A DNA stretch of 64,000 nucleotides from a bacterium (GCA_027483535.1 JAIXUN010000001.1:37432-101431), one strand, 5' to 3'; counted from the first letter of the stretch, positions 33,832 through 42,991 are shown. Notes: generated from the letters alone by a model not told the origin. Numbers and translations are program-made.

Positions 33832-35076
33832 TCAGAGCCTGAACTTTCTGAGGGCCTCCGAGACTCCCTGCACCAGCGCGCTGACCTCAGAAAGTGTGTT
33901 GTAGGGGGCAAACGAGGCACGTGTGGTTCCGACCTGACCCAGTGCGGCCATCATCGGGTGGCAACAGTGTGCTCCTGCCCTGACCGCGACGCCTTTTTGG
34001 TCGAGCCAACCCGCGATGTCGTGCGGATGAACCCCCGCAACGACAAAGGAAACGATCGGCGCCTTGAGGCCGCACCCTAGAACCTTTACTCCCAAAAGCG
34101 ACTCCAATCCGGTAGTGGCTTCCTCGGCAAGCCGATGTTCGTGCGCGTGTAAATCGGCTCGCCGATACTCGCGAAGAAAGTCGATAGCAGCTGCCCAGGC
34201 GACCGCACCCGCCGCATTTGGGGTCCCCGCTTCAAATCGAGCGGGCACCTCTGCAAACTCGGTGGATTCAAACGTCACCGAAGAAATCATGTTTCCGCCA
34301 TAACGGAATGGGCTGATTTGCTCCAGCCGGTCCCGCCTCGCGATCAACGCGCCTATTCCCATCGGACCGTACATCTTGTGGGCTCCCGTGGCGTAAAAGT
34401 CCGCGCCGAGACTGGAAAGGTCCAACTCAACGTGAGCCGGGGCTTGTGCTCCATCGATAACGGAGACGGCTCCGTTCTTGGAGATCACCCGACACAGATT
34501 TTGGATGTCCTGTATCGTCCCCAACACGTTACAAACGTGTTTGAGACACACGATCTTGAGGGGTGAGATGGAACTAGACAATTCCTTTTCTAAGGCGGTT
34601 GGATCAACCAGACCCCAGGGATCAGTCGGAAGTTTTCGAAGCGTCGCTCGGCTTTTTCGAGCGACCTGTTGCCAGGTCACTAGGTTAGCGTGGTGCTCGA
34701 ACGGTGATATCCAAATCTCGGATCGGTGATCGAGAACGGTTTGCGCGAAGCCGTTGGCGACAATGTTCAGACTGTCCGTCGTTCCGCTTGTGAAGATTAA
34801 TTCGGAATCGCTGGGCATCCCGAAGAACTGCGCAATCGTCGTGCGGGCAGCTTCAAACCGCTCCGAAGCTTCGTCGGCCAACCGGTAAAGCCCACGATGG
34901 ACGTTTGCATTTGTATAGGTGTAAAAGTCCCGGGTGGCCTCTATCACCGCATCTGGACGATGAGTCGTGGCAGCATTGTCCAGATAGATGGCGGGAGCGT
35001 ATGGCGCCTCGTTTCGGTGACAAGAGCGCAGTGCGGGAAATCTTCTTCGAAAACCGGCGACTCGAAATTCAGACAT
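33832..35076 (-). CDS. sufS: Cysteine desulfurase SufS
   Basis: PLP enzyme releasing sulfur from cysteine for Fe-S assembly. It is 414 residues from the ATG at 35074-35076, with AAGGTGA at good spacing; a 21-residue upstream extension is not supported. Motifs are YLDNAATTHRP, EHHANLVTWQQ, the PLP lysine K234 in TGAHKMYGP, and the mobile loop cysteine C371 in RAGAHCCHP. It forms an operon with sufU. The region upstream carries a palindrome and a divergent small RNA gene. Confidence 0.95.
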   Translation of the reverse strand: MSEFRVAGFRRRFPALRSCHRNEAPYAPAIYLDNAATTHRPDAVIEATRDFYTYTNANVHRGLYRLADEASERFEAARTTIAQFFGMPSDSELIFTSGTTDSLNIVANGFAQTVLDHRSEIWISPFEHHANLVTWQQVARKSRATLRKLPTDPWGLVDPTALEKELSSSISPLKIVCLKHVCNVLGTIQDIQNLCRVISKNGAVSVIDGAQAPAHVELDLSSLGADFYATGAHKMYGPMGIGALIARRDRLEQISPFRYGGNMISSVTFESTEFAEVPARFEAGTPNAAGAVAWAAAIDFLREYRRADLHAHEHRLAEEATTGLESLLGVKVLGCGLKAPIVSFVVAGVHPHDIAGWLDQKGVAVRAGAHCCHPMMAALGQVGTTRASFAPYNTLSEVSALVQGVSEALRKFRL

Positions 35077-35139
35077 GGCGAACTCACCTTGAATATGCGG
35101 GAAAAAGTTCTCCTCGCCCGTGGTTAGTTCAATGGACAA

Positions 35140-35157
35140 GAACCTACGCGCAGGTTC
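35140..35157. promoter_or_regulatory. Palindrome GAACCT-N6-AGGTTC
   Basis: Perfect 6-bp inverted repeat between sufS (start 64 bp away) and the small RNA gene, overlapping the latter's expected -35 position. The spacing resembles SufR-type operators, but the half-site differs. It is a candidate Fe-S or iron regulator site. Confidence 0.4.
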
Positions 35158-35190
35158 AAGGCGCTCGGAAGTGGTTGCTATAGTGAAAGA

Positions 35191-35331
35191 GTTGGAACAG
35201 AGTCAAAACTCTGAAATCCAACAAAGATTTCGCTACGTTGGCGGAATGGGCAGAAGCCTCTCCGCGAGCGTTAGTGAACGCTCTAAGGCCCCCGCAGCCA
35301 AATTGGGATCCCGCGGGGGTCGCTTTTTTTC
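35191..35331 (+). ncRNA. Candidate structured small RNA, about 140 nt
   Basis: No coding gene occupies this strand. TATAGT at 35179-35184 places the start at 35191, exactly the first base of helix 1. Helix 1 pairs 35191-35196 with 35217-35222 and contains 35198-35203/35208-35213. Helix 2 pairs 35241-35245 with 35261-35265, containing 35249-35251/35256-35258 around AGAA. Helix 3 pairs 35266-35272 with 35277-35283 (7 bp, loop AGTG). Helix 4 is the terminator. It does not match 6S, 4.5S, tmRNA or tRNA patterns as I know them. It is divergent from sufS and tail-to-tail with the HtrA gene. Confidence 0.65.
35287..35331 (+). terminator. Intrinsic terminator of the small RNA
   Basis: GGCCCCCGC (35287-35295) pairs with GCGGGGGTC (35313-35321), one G-U pair, followed by GC and seven T at 35324-35330. 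The U-tract is on the plus strand only. Confidence 0.85.
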
Positions 35332-35344
35332 TACTTTTACTCGG

Positions 35345-36949
35345 TTAGAACTTGGCGTCTAGCTCAATGGTGGTCGTGGCACCCTTACCAAACCGACTGA
35401 ACTTCACTCGTTTGGACTCACCGGGTTTGACCTTTTGGACCTCAGCAGTGAGTTCGGCGATGGTGCTCACTTCTTTGTCACCGATTTTTTGAACCAGGTC
35501 GCCAGGCTTCATTCCGAGCTTTGCCGCTACCGAATCTGGTTGGACGCTCGTCACCACGACTCCGCGAATGTCTTTCGGGATCTCGTAAGCCTTTCGAATG
35601 TCGTCCGTCGATTCAGCGATGCCTACACCGAGTCGAGCGGGGCGCTCGCCCAGAGGTGGAACGTCTCGTTCAAGTCGAGAGTCGGAATTTTCGCGGGGCT
35701 TTTCGCCAAACCGCTTCATTTCATCGCGGAATTTCTCGAATTCGGGCACGCCCTCGAACCGCTTCAGGAACTCTTCTCGTTCCTTGTTGGGCGCTTGCTT
35801 GGGAGCTTCTTTTGGCGCTTCAATGACGGGTGGGGCCACCAGCTTCGCGGACACCGTCTTTCGCGCCGATCCCCGCAAGACTTCGACAGAAACCGTCGCA
35901 CCGGGTCGATGCTTCAACATGCTGTTGCGCAGGTCGATTTGGTTTCTAATTTGGTCCTGCTCGATGCGGATAACGACATCGCCCTTTTCAATTCCGGCCT
36001 TATCCGCAGCCGAGCCGGGCTGGACTTCTTCGACAAGTGCGCCACCGGAAATGCCCTTCTCCTTGAGTTGATACTCCTTGAGATTGGTGGGGACCACACC
36101 CAACAGTGATCGGGTGAGCTTGCCGTCTTTGATGAGCAGTTCGGCGATAAGGCCGACCTGGTCGCTTGGAATTGCAAAGCCGACGCCGTTGCTTCCGCCC
36201 GTAGTGGAGAAGATAGCGGTGTTCATGCCGATCACCTGACCGTCAATGTTCACCAGCGGACCGCCGCTGTTGCCGCGATTGATCGCCGCATCGGTTTGGA
36301 TCATGTCCGGGTAGTAGCGAGCCCCTTGCGGAAGGTCCATATCCGGAACGGTGTTCGCTCGTCCGAGGGCACTCACGTGACCAATGGTCACCGAGTTTTC
36401 CAGACCGAACGGAGTTCCGAATGCGATCGCGAACTGACCGGGTCGAACCTTTTTGCTCTCGGCTAACTTCAGCGATGGGAGGTTGCTGGCGCTGATCTTA
36501 ACCACGGCGATGTCGGATTCAGGGGCGCGGATGACTTTGCCCTCGAACTCTCGACCGTCTTTCAGGACGACCGTCACTTTGTCGTAGCCACCGGCAACGT
36601 GGTCGTTGGTGATGATGTAACCGTCCGCTCGATAGATGAACCCGGCACCGTCTCCGGCAACCGCACCCATGCGGCGACCTAACTCGTCCCGCTGAGAATT
36701 CGAGCTTGCTCGAATGTGAACAACCGCCGGGGCGACAAAGTCGGTCAGATTGGCGAACGCTTCATCCAAAGACCGGATGGTCGCGAGATTCTCGGTGGTG
36801 GTTCCAGAGGCTTTTTGGAAGACCGCCTTGTCTTGGACTCCGGCAACGGCGGCCGGAGGTTGAACCCCTCCGTTCAGGAAGACCATCGAAACCGCACCGG
36901 TCGCAAAACCGAGGGTCAAGATTACGTAGGTGGCAACTGGTTTTCTCAT
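35345..36949 (-). CDS. HtrA/DegP-family periplasmic serine protease
   Basis: Envelope quality-control protease of 534 residues from the ATG at 36947-36949; a TTG at 36967 would add six residues. A signal anchor (VATYVILTLGFATGAVSMVFL) precedes the trypsin-like domain with H117 (TNDHV), D146 (SDIAVV) and S228 (NRGNSGGPL). Two PDZ domains follow (about 275-370 and 440-530), separated by a Pro/Glu/Lys-rich linker. It lies at the end of the sigma-E-like cassette, the classic DegP position, though 202 bp separate it from the preceding gene, so it may have its own promoter. Confidence 0.93.
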   Translation of the reverse strand: MRKPVATYVILTLGFATGAVSMVFLNGGVQPPAAVAGVQDKAVFQKASGTTTENLATIRSLDEAFANLTDFVAPAVVHIRASSNSQRDELGRRMGAVAGDGAGFIYRADGYIITNDHVAGGYDKVTVVLKDGREFEGKVIRAPESDIAVVKISASNLPSLKLAESKKVRPGQFAIAFGTPFGLENSVTIGHVSALGRANTVPDMDLPQGARYYPDMIQTDAAINRGNSGGPLVNIDGQVIGMNTAIFSTTGGSNGVGFAIPSDQVGLIAELLIKDGKLTRSLLGVVPTNLKEYQLKEKGISGGALVEEVQPGSAADKAGIEKGDVVIRIEQDQIRNQIDLRNSMLKHRPGATVSVEVLRGSARKTVSAKLVAPPVIEAPKEAPKQAPNKEREEFLKRFEGVPEFEKFRDEMKRFGEKPRENSDSRLERDVPPLGERPARLGVGIAESTDDIRKAYEIPKDIRGVVVTSVQPDSVAAKLGMKPGDLVQKIGDKEVSTIAELTAEVQKVKPGESKRVKFSRFGKGATTTIELDAKF

Positions 36950-37116
36950 AGCTCTGATTTCTGCCAAGCGCTTTACTTCTTTACGCTAAAAACGTCGAGT
37001 TCGCCGAGATGTTTTCCAAGAATCTTCAATTCCTTGCTTAAGGTCTCGCGAGCCCATAGATTCGGAACGGTTGAAAACAGACTTCGAGTTCCCAAATTTC
37101 GTTGGTCGGGACCTAA

Positions 37117-37145
37117 GGGTCGGGCGTTGACGAAAGCCCGATCCC
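37117..37145 (-). terminator. Hairpin after the RseB-like gene
   Basis: GGGTCGGGC (37117-37125) pairs with GCCCGATCCC (37136-37145) with one bulge, 7 bp past the stop. There is no U-tract, so it may attenuate rather than stop transcription into the protease gene. The rest of the 202-bp gap holds GGAACTC at 37092-37086 (minus). Confidence 0.4.
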
Positions 37146-37151
37146 TGTTTC

Positions 37152-38177
37152 CTACTGACCGGGTTGAGTCCGGGAAACAATAATGTCGTTCCAGCCACTG
37201 GGGCCGGCTTCTCGGGCAAAGGCAACAAACGCATCCAGAAGCTTCTTGCGAACGCTCGCTCCAAGTTCGGAAACGAGCATGACTCGGATGCCTCGCTTGG
37301 TTCCGGCGGTCCGGTTGTCCATCGAGGCCACCTTGTCATCCTCCTCGGATTGGCGCCATTGGTAAACGGTGGCTCGTACCAGACCATCGGTGATTCGAAC
37401 GGCTACGGAGGCCAACTCTTCGGTTTCGTTAACTTGGATGCTCTGAACCTTGAAGCCCATCGGCAAGTTCTTTGGGACGATCGGGATGAACCCGACCAGC
37501 TTTTCGGCTTGCTTTGGATCTTTCAGATCAGCAGGGCGGTCGTATCGCAACTCGGTAACACCACCAATCTTTCGCATGCGGAAGATTTCCGAACTCATGG
37601 TGGGTGGGTACTGGATGTCCTTCGTCGTGAACTGCAGTTCCACCTTGTTTCCCCGGACGACCTCGTGGCGAAGGGGGTAGGAAGTCTTTTCATCTAGATA
37701 GATGCGTCGTTCATCGAGCCAGTTTTCACGCGGCTTGGCAATGATGATCGTCGTCTCTCGCCCGGCGATTTCTGGTCCGGATTCAAGAGTGAGCAGGTAG
37801 TTTTTCGCCGTGAGATTGACCCGGAAGTCGATTTCGCCATCCGCCTTTTGGGGAGATTCCTGGTTGATCACCATGTTCTCGGCGGGGAGGTACATCATGG
37901 ACCGCTCGCCGTCGTCAATCGACATCACGCCTTGACTCCGCAGTGGCCTTAGAATCTGGTGTCTGGTGCTTCCAGCGCGAGAACGCTCCACTTTGACAAG
38001 CTGCATCTCGCCGACGTTAGAAGGATCTCGCTGTTCGATCAGCGCGATGATGTTGACGCCGAACGACCTTTGGAAGCTCTTTGCCAACAACTCCTTTGCC
38101 CGATTATCACCGCCCGTGGGCTGCACGAGCAAAGTGGATAAGCAAAGGGTTGTCGCGAAAAGACTAACGCCTTCCAT
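37152..38177 (-). CDS. RseB/MucB-like periplasmic sigma regulator
   Basis: Exported 341-residue protein with a signal peptide (EGVSLFATTLCLSTLLVQPTGG). The first domain resembles the lipoprotein-carrier fold of RseB/MucB: QRSFGVNIIALIEQRDP, GEMQLVKVERSRAGSTRHQIL, then ERRIYLDEKTSYPLRHEVV. The second (VGFIPIVPKNLPMGFKVQSIQVNE onward) matches the MucB C-terminal domain. RseB proteins bind the anti-sigma factor and sense envelope signals. The gene overlaps the anti-sigma gene by 14 bp. Recognition is by pattern and context, so a close relative of the fold remains possible. Confidence 0.75.
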   Translation of the reverse strand: MEGVSLFATTLCLSTLLVQPTGGDNRAKELLAKSFQRSFGVNIIALIEQRDPSNVGEMQLVKVERSRAGSTRHQILRPLRSQGVMSIDDGERSMMYLPAENMVINQESPQKADGEIDFRVNLTAKNYLLTLESGPEIAGRETTIIIAKPRENWLDERRIYLDEKTSYPLRHEVVRGNKVELQFTTKDIQYPPTMSSEIFRMRKIGGVTELRYDRPADLKDPKQAEKLVGFIPIVPKNLPMGFKVQSIQVNETEELASVAVRITDGLVRATVYQWRQSEEDDKVASMDNRTAGTKRGIRVMLVSELGASVRKKLLDAFVAFAREAGPSGWNDIIVSRTQPGQ

Positions 38178-38616
38178 AAGCCGTAGCCGTTACAATGGGC
38201 GCGCCCGAAATAGCGTCGCCATCGGAGACAAAGACGATATCGCTCCGAAGTCGTCGTTCTACTCCTTCAACAAACTGCCGTTCCTTGTCGCGCTCGATCT
38301 TCTGATTCATGGAGACGAATCCAAGAAGGGCAAGAGCACAGACGAGACCACCCGCGAAGACAAGGCGAGGCGAAGGACGAGCCGATTTGCGATCCTCGGC
38401 GTCCAGCGCAGAGAGGAGTCGAGCCTCAAGGCCGTCCGGGAGCGGAGGTGTCTCTAGGGAATCCTGGACCAAGCTACGAACGGTTCGTAGAGCTTCAAGC
38501 TCGAAACGGCATGATTCACATTCGGCAAGGTGGCTTCGGACAGCGAACATTTCGCGCCCGGTAAGTTCTGAATCTACAAATGCCGACAGCTTGGTTTCTA
38601 CGTTACGACAGGTCAT
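38164..38616 (-). CDS. Zinc-containing transmembrane anti-sigma factor
   Basis: A 150-residue membrane protein expected to hold the adjacent ECF sigma factor inactive. The N-terminal cytosolic domain carries the ZAS motif H29-x3-C33-x2-C36 (HLAECESC) with an upstream C3. A single transmembrane helix (LVFAGGLVCALALLGFVSM, about 84-102) is followed by a short periplasmic tail, the usual site for regulated proteolysis. It overlaps both neighbours by 14 bp, which favours balanced translation. Confidence 0.88.
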   Translation of the reverse strand: MTCRNVETKLSAFVDSELTGREMFAVRSHLAECESCRFELEALRTVRSLVQDSLETPPLPDGLEARLLSALDAEDRKSARPSPRLVFAGGLVCALALLGFVSMNQKIERDKERQFVEGVERRLRSDIVFVSDGDAISGAPIVTATAYGRR

Positions 38617-39196
38617 CTTCGTACCTCCCGTAAAGTTCAGGCGCGTGAACCTTTAAATAGTTCCGCAACATCTTTCTACCGCGGTGAATTCGGGACCGTA
38701 CGGTACCGACCGAAGTGTTCATCACAACGGCGACTTCGTCGTAGGCCATGCCCTCAAGATCGGCTAAGACCACCGCCTGTCGGAACTCTGGGTTGAGGCG
38801 CGAAAGTCCCTTTTCAACCACGTCTTCAAGGGCGCCATCGAGCATTTCTCGATCAGGAGTGGACGTCTCGTCGGCGATTTCCCAATCGGACTTTCCATCT
38901 TCGCCATGACCATCGAGCGAAACCGATTTGATGCGGTTCTTTCGACGAACAATGTCGATGTGGGCGTTCGACATGATGCGGAAAAGCCATGCCGTGAACG
39001 GCAGGTTTTCATCATATCGGTGGAAAAACTTGTAGGCTCGAACGTACGCCTCTTGCATCAAGTCTTCGGCGTCGTGAGCGTTGCCACAGAGTCGAAAAGC
39101 GTAGCCGTATGCTTGGCGCTGACTTTGGCGCAACAAGCTTTCAAAGGCCGCTCGGTCCTTTTCTGCGGTTCTGGATTTTGTGAGACTAAAAAGCAT
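38603..39196 (-). CDS. ECF sigma factor, RpoE-like
   Basis: A 197-residue alternative sigma factor. Region 2 reads AYGYAFRLCGNAHDAEDLMQEAYVRAYKFFHRYDENLPFTAWLFRIMSNAHIDIVRR, and region 4 GLSRLNPEFRQAVVLADLEGMAYDEVAVVMNTSVGTVRSRIHRGRKMLRNYL. A short acidic linker joins them. AGG about 7 nt upstream supports the ATG. It heads the cassette with anti-sigma, RseB-like and HtrA genes, so envelope stress is the likely signal. GGAACTT 60 bp upstream suggests self-activation. Confidence 0.93.
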   Translation of the reverse strand: MLFSLTKSRTAEKDRAAFESLLRQSQRQAYGYAFRLCGNAHDAEDLMQEAYVRAYKFFHRYDENLPFTAWLFRIMSNAHIDIVRRKNRIKSVSLDGHGEDGKSDWEIADETSTPDREMLDGALEDVVEKGLSRLNPEFRQAVVLADLEGMAYDEVAVVMNTSVGTVRSRIHRGRKMLRNYLKVHAPELYGRYEDDLS

Positions 39197-39255
39197 CGCA
39201 ACCTGCTTGGAGTTCTTGCCTACCTTACGAGTTCACAAGCTGAAATCGTTCCCAC

Positions 39256-39262
39256 AAGTTCC
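39256..39262 (-). promoter_or_regulatory. Possible ECF -35 element GGAACTT
   Basis: A match to the known E. coli sigma-E -35 consensus, 60 bp before the sigma gene on its strand. A convincing -10 is not identifiable at 15-17 bp, so this is tentative. Confidence 0.35.
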
Positions 39263-39321
39263 TGTTTCCAGTATGTCGGGAATGTTGGGCTCGCGCAACT
39301 GTAAGGACGTTCGACCTAAGC

Positions 39322-39359
39322 GGGCCTGGTTCCTTGGCGATTACCAAGAAACCAGACCC
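39322..39359 (-). terminator. 16-bp imperfect hairpin after sufB
   Basis: 39322-39337 pairs with 39344-39359 around 6 nt, with two mismatches, 8 bp past the sufB stop. It lacks a U-tract. Confidence 0.5.
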
Positions 39360-39367
39360 TCACCGGG

Positions 39368-40888
39368 TTAGCCGACGCTGCCTTCTAGGCTGACACCCAG
39401 AAGCTTTTGCGCTTCGACCGCGAACTCCATTGGGAGCTCTCGGAATACGTCCTTGCAGAAGCCGGAGACGATCATGTTCACCGCGTCCTCGGTGGGAATT
39501 CCACGCTGATTGCAGTAGAAGATTTGATCCTCGCCGATCTTGCTGGTAGACGCTTCGTGCTCCACCGTTGCGGTCGGGTTCTTGACCTCGATGTACGGGA
39601 AGGTGTGCGCACCGCAGCGATCGCCCATGAGCATGGAGTCGCACTGCGAGTAGTTCCGAGCGCCTTCTGCACCGGGATTGATCTTGACGAGCCCTCGGTA
39701 AGTGTTCTGTCCGTTGCCTGCAGAAATGCCCTTGGAGACAATCGTGGACTTCGTGCGCTTACCGATGTGGATCATCTTCGTGCCCGTATCGGCTTGTTGC
39801 TTTCCGGCGGTGAGCGCCACGCTGTAGAACTCGCCGATCGAGTCGTCGCCTTGGAGAATGACCGACGGATACTTCCAGGTGATCGCCGAGCCGGTTTCGA
39901 CCTGCGTCCAAGTGATCTTGGATCGCTTCCCCATACATCGACCCCGCTTGGTGACGAAGTTGAAGATGCCGCCCTTGCCCGTTTTGGGATCGCCCGGATA
40001 CCAGTTTTGAACGGTGGAGTACTTGATCACCGCATCGTCGCCGGCAGCAACGAGTTCCACAACCGCCGCGTGCAATTGATTCTCATCTCGCTTGGGAGCG
40101 GTGCAACCTTCCAGATAGCTTACGTATCCGCCTTCCTCAACGATGATCAGAGTTCGCTCGAACTGACCCGTGTTTTGGGCGTTGATTCGGAAGTAGGTGG
40201 AGAGCTCCATAGGACATCGCACACCCTTGGGGATGTAAACGAACGATCCATCGGAGAACACCGCCGAGTTCAGCGTTGCGTAGTAGTTGTCGCTGTACGG
40301 GATCACCGATCCTAGGTGCTTTTGGATGAGTTCGGGGAACTCGTGCACGGCTTCGGAGATGGACGAAAAGATGATGCCCAGTTCGCGCAGCTTCTCTTTG
40401 AAGGTCGTGACAACCGAAACGCTATCGAAAACGGCGTCGACGGCTACACCGGAGAGCGGAATGTTTCGTGCGTCGGCGGCAGATGGGGCGGCGCCTTTGA
40501 CGTTGAGAAGAACCTTCTGCTCATCGATCGGGATTCCAAGCTTCTCAAAGGTTCGAAGAAGCTCAGGGTCAGCTTCATCCAGGCTGTTGAGCTGTGGAAG
40601 CGACTTCGGAGCCGAGTAGTAAGCGATCGACTGAAGGTCGGTTGCCTCGTAAGCAACGTTTGGCCACTTGGGCGGCTTCATCTTTTGAAGATGGGCGTAC
40701 GCCTTGAGTCGCCAATCCAAAAGCCATTGCGGCTCGTTCTTCTTGGCGCTCAATCGCCGAATGACATCTTCGTTGAGACCGGGCTCAAACTGGTCGGCTT
40801 CGAGATCGGTCGCCCAACCGTGTTCGTAGTCCCGGTTGGCAAATTGCTCTAACAGGGCTGTGGATTCGTCCAGAACCTTTTCGCTCAT
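39368..40888 (-). CDS. sufB: Fe-S cluster assembly protein SufB
   Basis: Core scaffold subunit of the SufBCD complex. It is 506 residues from the ATG at 40886-40888, with GGAAAAGA upstream; an 11-residue extension is not needed. Diagnostic stretches are [64 protein letters not shown] and the C-terminal [21 protein letters not shown]. sufC and sufD are not next to it, which is unusual; sufS-sufU lie 4.3 kb away beyond the sigma-E-like cassette. A TTGTCA-N17-GATGAT promoter lies upstream. Confidence 0.96.
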   Translation of the reverse strand: MSEKVLDESTALLEQFANRDYEHGWATDLEADQFEPGLNEDVIRRLSAKKNEPQWLLDWRLKAYAHLQKMKPPKWPNVAYEATDLQSIAYYSAPKSLPQLNSLDEADPELLRTFEKLGIPIDEQKVLLNVKGAAPSAADARNIPLSGVAVDAVFDSVSVVTTFKEKLRELGIIFSSISEAVHEFPELIQKHLGSVIPYSDNYYATLNSAVFSDGSFVYIPKGVRCPMELSTYFRINAQNTGQFERTLIIVEEGGYVSYLEGCTAPKRDENQLHAAVVELVAAGDDAVIKYSTVQNWYPGDPKTGKGGIFNFVTKRGRCMGKRSKITWTQVETGSAITWKYPSVILQGDDSIGEFYSVALTAGKQQADTGTKMIHIGKRTKSTIVSKGISAGNGQNTYRGLVKINPGAEGARNYSQCDSMLMGDRCGAHTFPYIEVKNPTATVEHEASTSKIGEDQIFYCNQRGIPTEDAVNMIVSGFCKDVFRELPMEFAVEAQKLLGVSLEGSVG

Positions 40889-40964
40889 ATTCTTTTCCGT
40901 GAAAGACCCTCCCGGCAGCACCGGCTACGTCTCTCACCCTCTTCTACGATCCGTGACGGACTGT

Positions 40965-40993
40965 ATCATCCCATTGTGGATGAATCTTGACAA
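40965..40993 (-). promoter_or_regulatory. Probable sufB promoter
   Basis: On the minus strand TTGTCA (40993-40988), 17 bp, then GATGAT (40970-40965), about 77 nt before the sufB ATG. It lies in the 138-bp gap behind csoR. Confidence 0.45.
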
Positions 40994-41026
40994 AAATGGA
41001 AAGGTTCCCGGAAGGGCGGTCGAGGG

Positions 41027-41314
41027 TTACTTCAGGAATCGGTTGAGGGTGGTTCTCAGCTCTTTGACCCGATCTTCCTGAGACTCGAATTCGGTGTGTT
41101 CACACCCGTAGACGCAATCCTCGATGTGGGAGGTGAGCATGAGAAGCCCGAACTGATCAAGCGCAGATCGAAGAGCGGACACTTGGGTGAGGATATCCAC
41201 GCAATATCTCTCGTCGTCAATCATCTTTTGGATGCCTGCGACCTGTCCTTGAATCCTTGCCAGACGCTTCTTAGCGTCGTCGTAAACTTCCGCCTTCATT
41301 TGTATTGCTGCCAT
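41027..41314 (-). CDS. CsoR/RcnR-family metal-sensing repressor, Cu type
   Basis: A 95-residue all-helical tetrameric repressor from the ATG at 41312-41314 (AAIQMKAEVYDD); a Met five codons later is possible. The metal site C38, H63 and C67 has the C-x24-H-x3-C spacing of copper-sensing CsoR (YCVDILTQ, TSHIEDCVYGC). Extra C71 and H73 could modify binding. No copper ATPase is adjacent. A CsoR-type operator stands 80 bp upstream, between it and a divergent pseudopilin gene. Confidence 0.88.
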   Translation of the reverse strand: MAAIQMKAEVYDDAKKRLARIQGQVAGIQKMIDDERYCVDILTQVSALRSALDQFGLLMLTSHIEDCVYGCEHTEFESQEDRVKELRTTLNRFLK

Positions 41315-41393
41315 GCTACCGTCTCTGCGTTTATACGTCCAGAGCAGGGCTTCCAAAGCAATTTTCCAAACCTGTTAGAAATACGGAAACTTA

Positions 41394-41408
41394 TACCCCT
41401 CTGGGGTA
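41394..41408. promoter_or_regulatory. CsoR operator, TACCCC-TCT-GGGGTA
   Basis: Perfect 6-bp inverted repeat in the divergent gap, matching the G/C-tract palindromes bound by CsoR proteins. A second G-rich tract at 41419-41430 may be a weaker half-site. It can control both csoR and the plus-strand pair. Confidence 0.75.
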
Positions 41409-41443
41409 GTAGCATATAGGGAAGGGGGGTAGCCTATCTGAGT

Positions 41444-42145
<702 letters not shown>

Positions 42146-42179
42146 GGCAGGTCTGATTTTCGACATTGAGGCAAAAACT

Positions 42180-42935
42180 ATGAACATTCGATTAAACACC
42201 ACACTCCCGCGATTGGCTCTTGGGTCGGTCTTGGCTCTGGGGCTTGGCTCCGTCGCTTCTGCCCAGACTGTGATCTCAAGCGGACACGTTGACCTTTTTG
42301 AGGTCGAATATGAGAACTCTGAGCTTCACCTTGGTCTCCACGCCGAGGACTACGCCCCGGGTCACTTTGAACCCGGCGATGCCGTTGTGGAGCTTGATCC
42401 GGAAGCTTTGACCACTCGACCTGCAGGCGCCCAATTCGACTTCATCGGCGTTCCGGCCGGAGAACCGATTTTCCGAGTTTGGGAAGATCCGTTCTCGAAT
42501 CCAATCAATACGCCTTGGTTCGGTATCGCCGCCGAGGATATTCCAGCAAACACTTTTAAGAGCTACACGGAAACGGACGCGCGAGTCAGTGGGTTCGGAA
42601 ATCGACCCTGGGTGACGATCTCCCTGGTTTCCTTCTCCGGTCCGGGCGACTTCTCCATTTGGCGAGACAACGGCACGGTTTGGATGGCGACCTCCAACGG
42701 AGTCGATGCTTCGGACAAGTTCATTTTCCCCTCCGGCAGCCACGTCCACCAAAACTGGGCGTTCACTCAATCGGGTGTGTACCAACTGGGTGTGAAGGCC
42801 TCTGCTTTTCTTCCGAACGGCGACCTTCTTTCGTCTGAAGTTGCGACCTACACGGTCAACGTCGTGCCCGAGCCTGCTTCGATGGTGGCGCTTGGACTCG
42901 GCGCAGTCGCTCTGATTCGCCGACGACGCAAGTAA
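42180..42935 (+). CDS. Choice-of-anchor M / PEP-CTERM surface protein
   Basis: A 251-residue exported protein with a signal peptide (ALGSVLALGLGSVASAQ). The mature part begins GHVDLFEVEYENSELHLGLHAED and ends with HVHQNWAFTQSGVYQLGVKASAF, matching what I know as choice-of-anchor M domains, several of which are linked to zinc or manganese limitation. A PEP-CTERM sorting tail closes it (VPEPASMVALGLGAVALIRRRRK). An ATG upstream at 42120 is out of domain and overlaps the pseudopilin. The gene follows the pseudopilin by 34 bp in one likely transcript, downstream of the CsoR operator. Confidence 0.75.
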   Translation: MNIRLNTTLPRLALGSVLALGLGSVASAQTVISSGHVDLFEVEYENSELHLGLHAEDYAPGHFEPGDAVVELDPEALTTRPAGAQFDFIGVPAGEPIFRVWEDPFSNPINTPWFGIAAEDIPANTFKSYTETDARVSGFGNRPWVTISLVSFSGPGDFSIWRDNGTVWMATSNGVDASDKFIFPSGSHVHQNWAFTQSGVYQLGVKASAFLPNGDLLSSEVATYTVNVVPEPASMVALGLGAVALIRRRRK

Positions 42936-42966
42936 TCGCAAAACTACTTTTTGGAGAGGAGAGTTC

Positions 42967-42991
42967 AACCGGGTGGCCTAGCCGCCCGGTT
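42967..42991 (+). terminator. Terminator containing the convergent stop codon
   Basis: AACCGGGTGGC (42967-42977) pairs with GCCGCCCGGTT (42981-42991), one G-T wobble, followed by TCTTTACTTTT. The 3-nt loop is the stop codon of the convergent thioredoxin-like gene. Confidence 0.75.

Noticed and set aside
35119..35165. tRNA-like D-arm (AGTTCAATGG)
   Set aside because: No matching acceptor stem, anticodon stem or T-arm follows, so a cloverleaf cannot form.
39407..40315. 302-residue open frame antisense to sufB
   Set aside because: It mirrors codon bias of SufB; no recognisable family or start signal.
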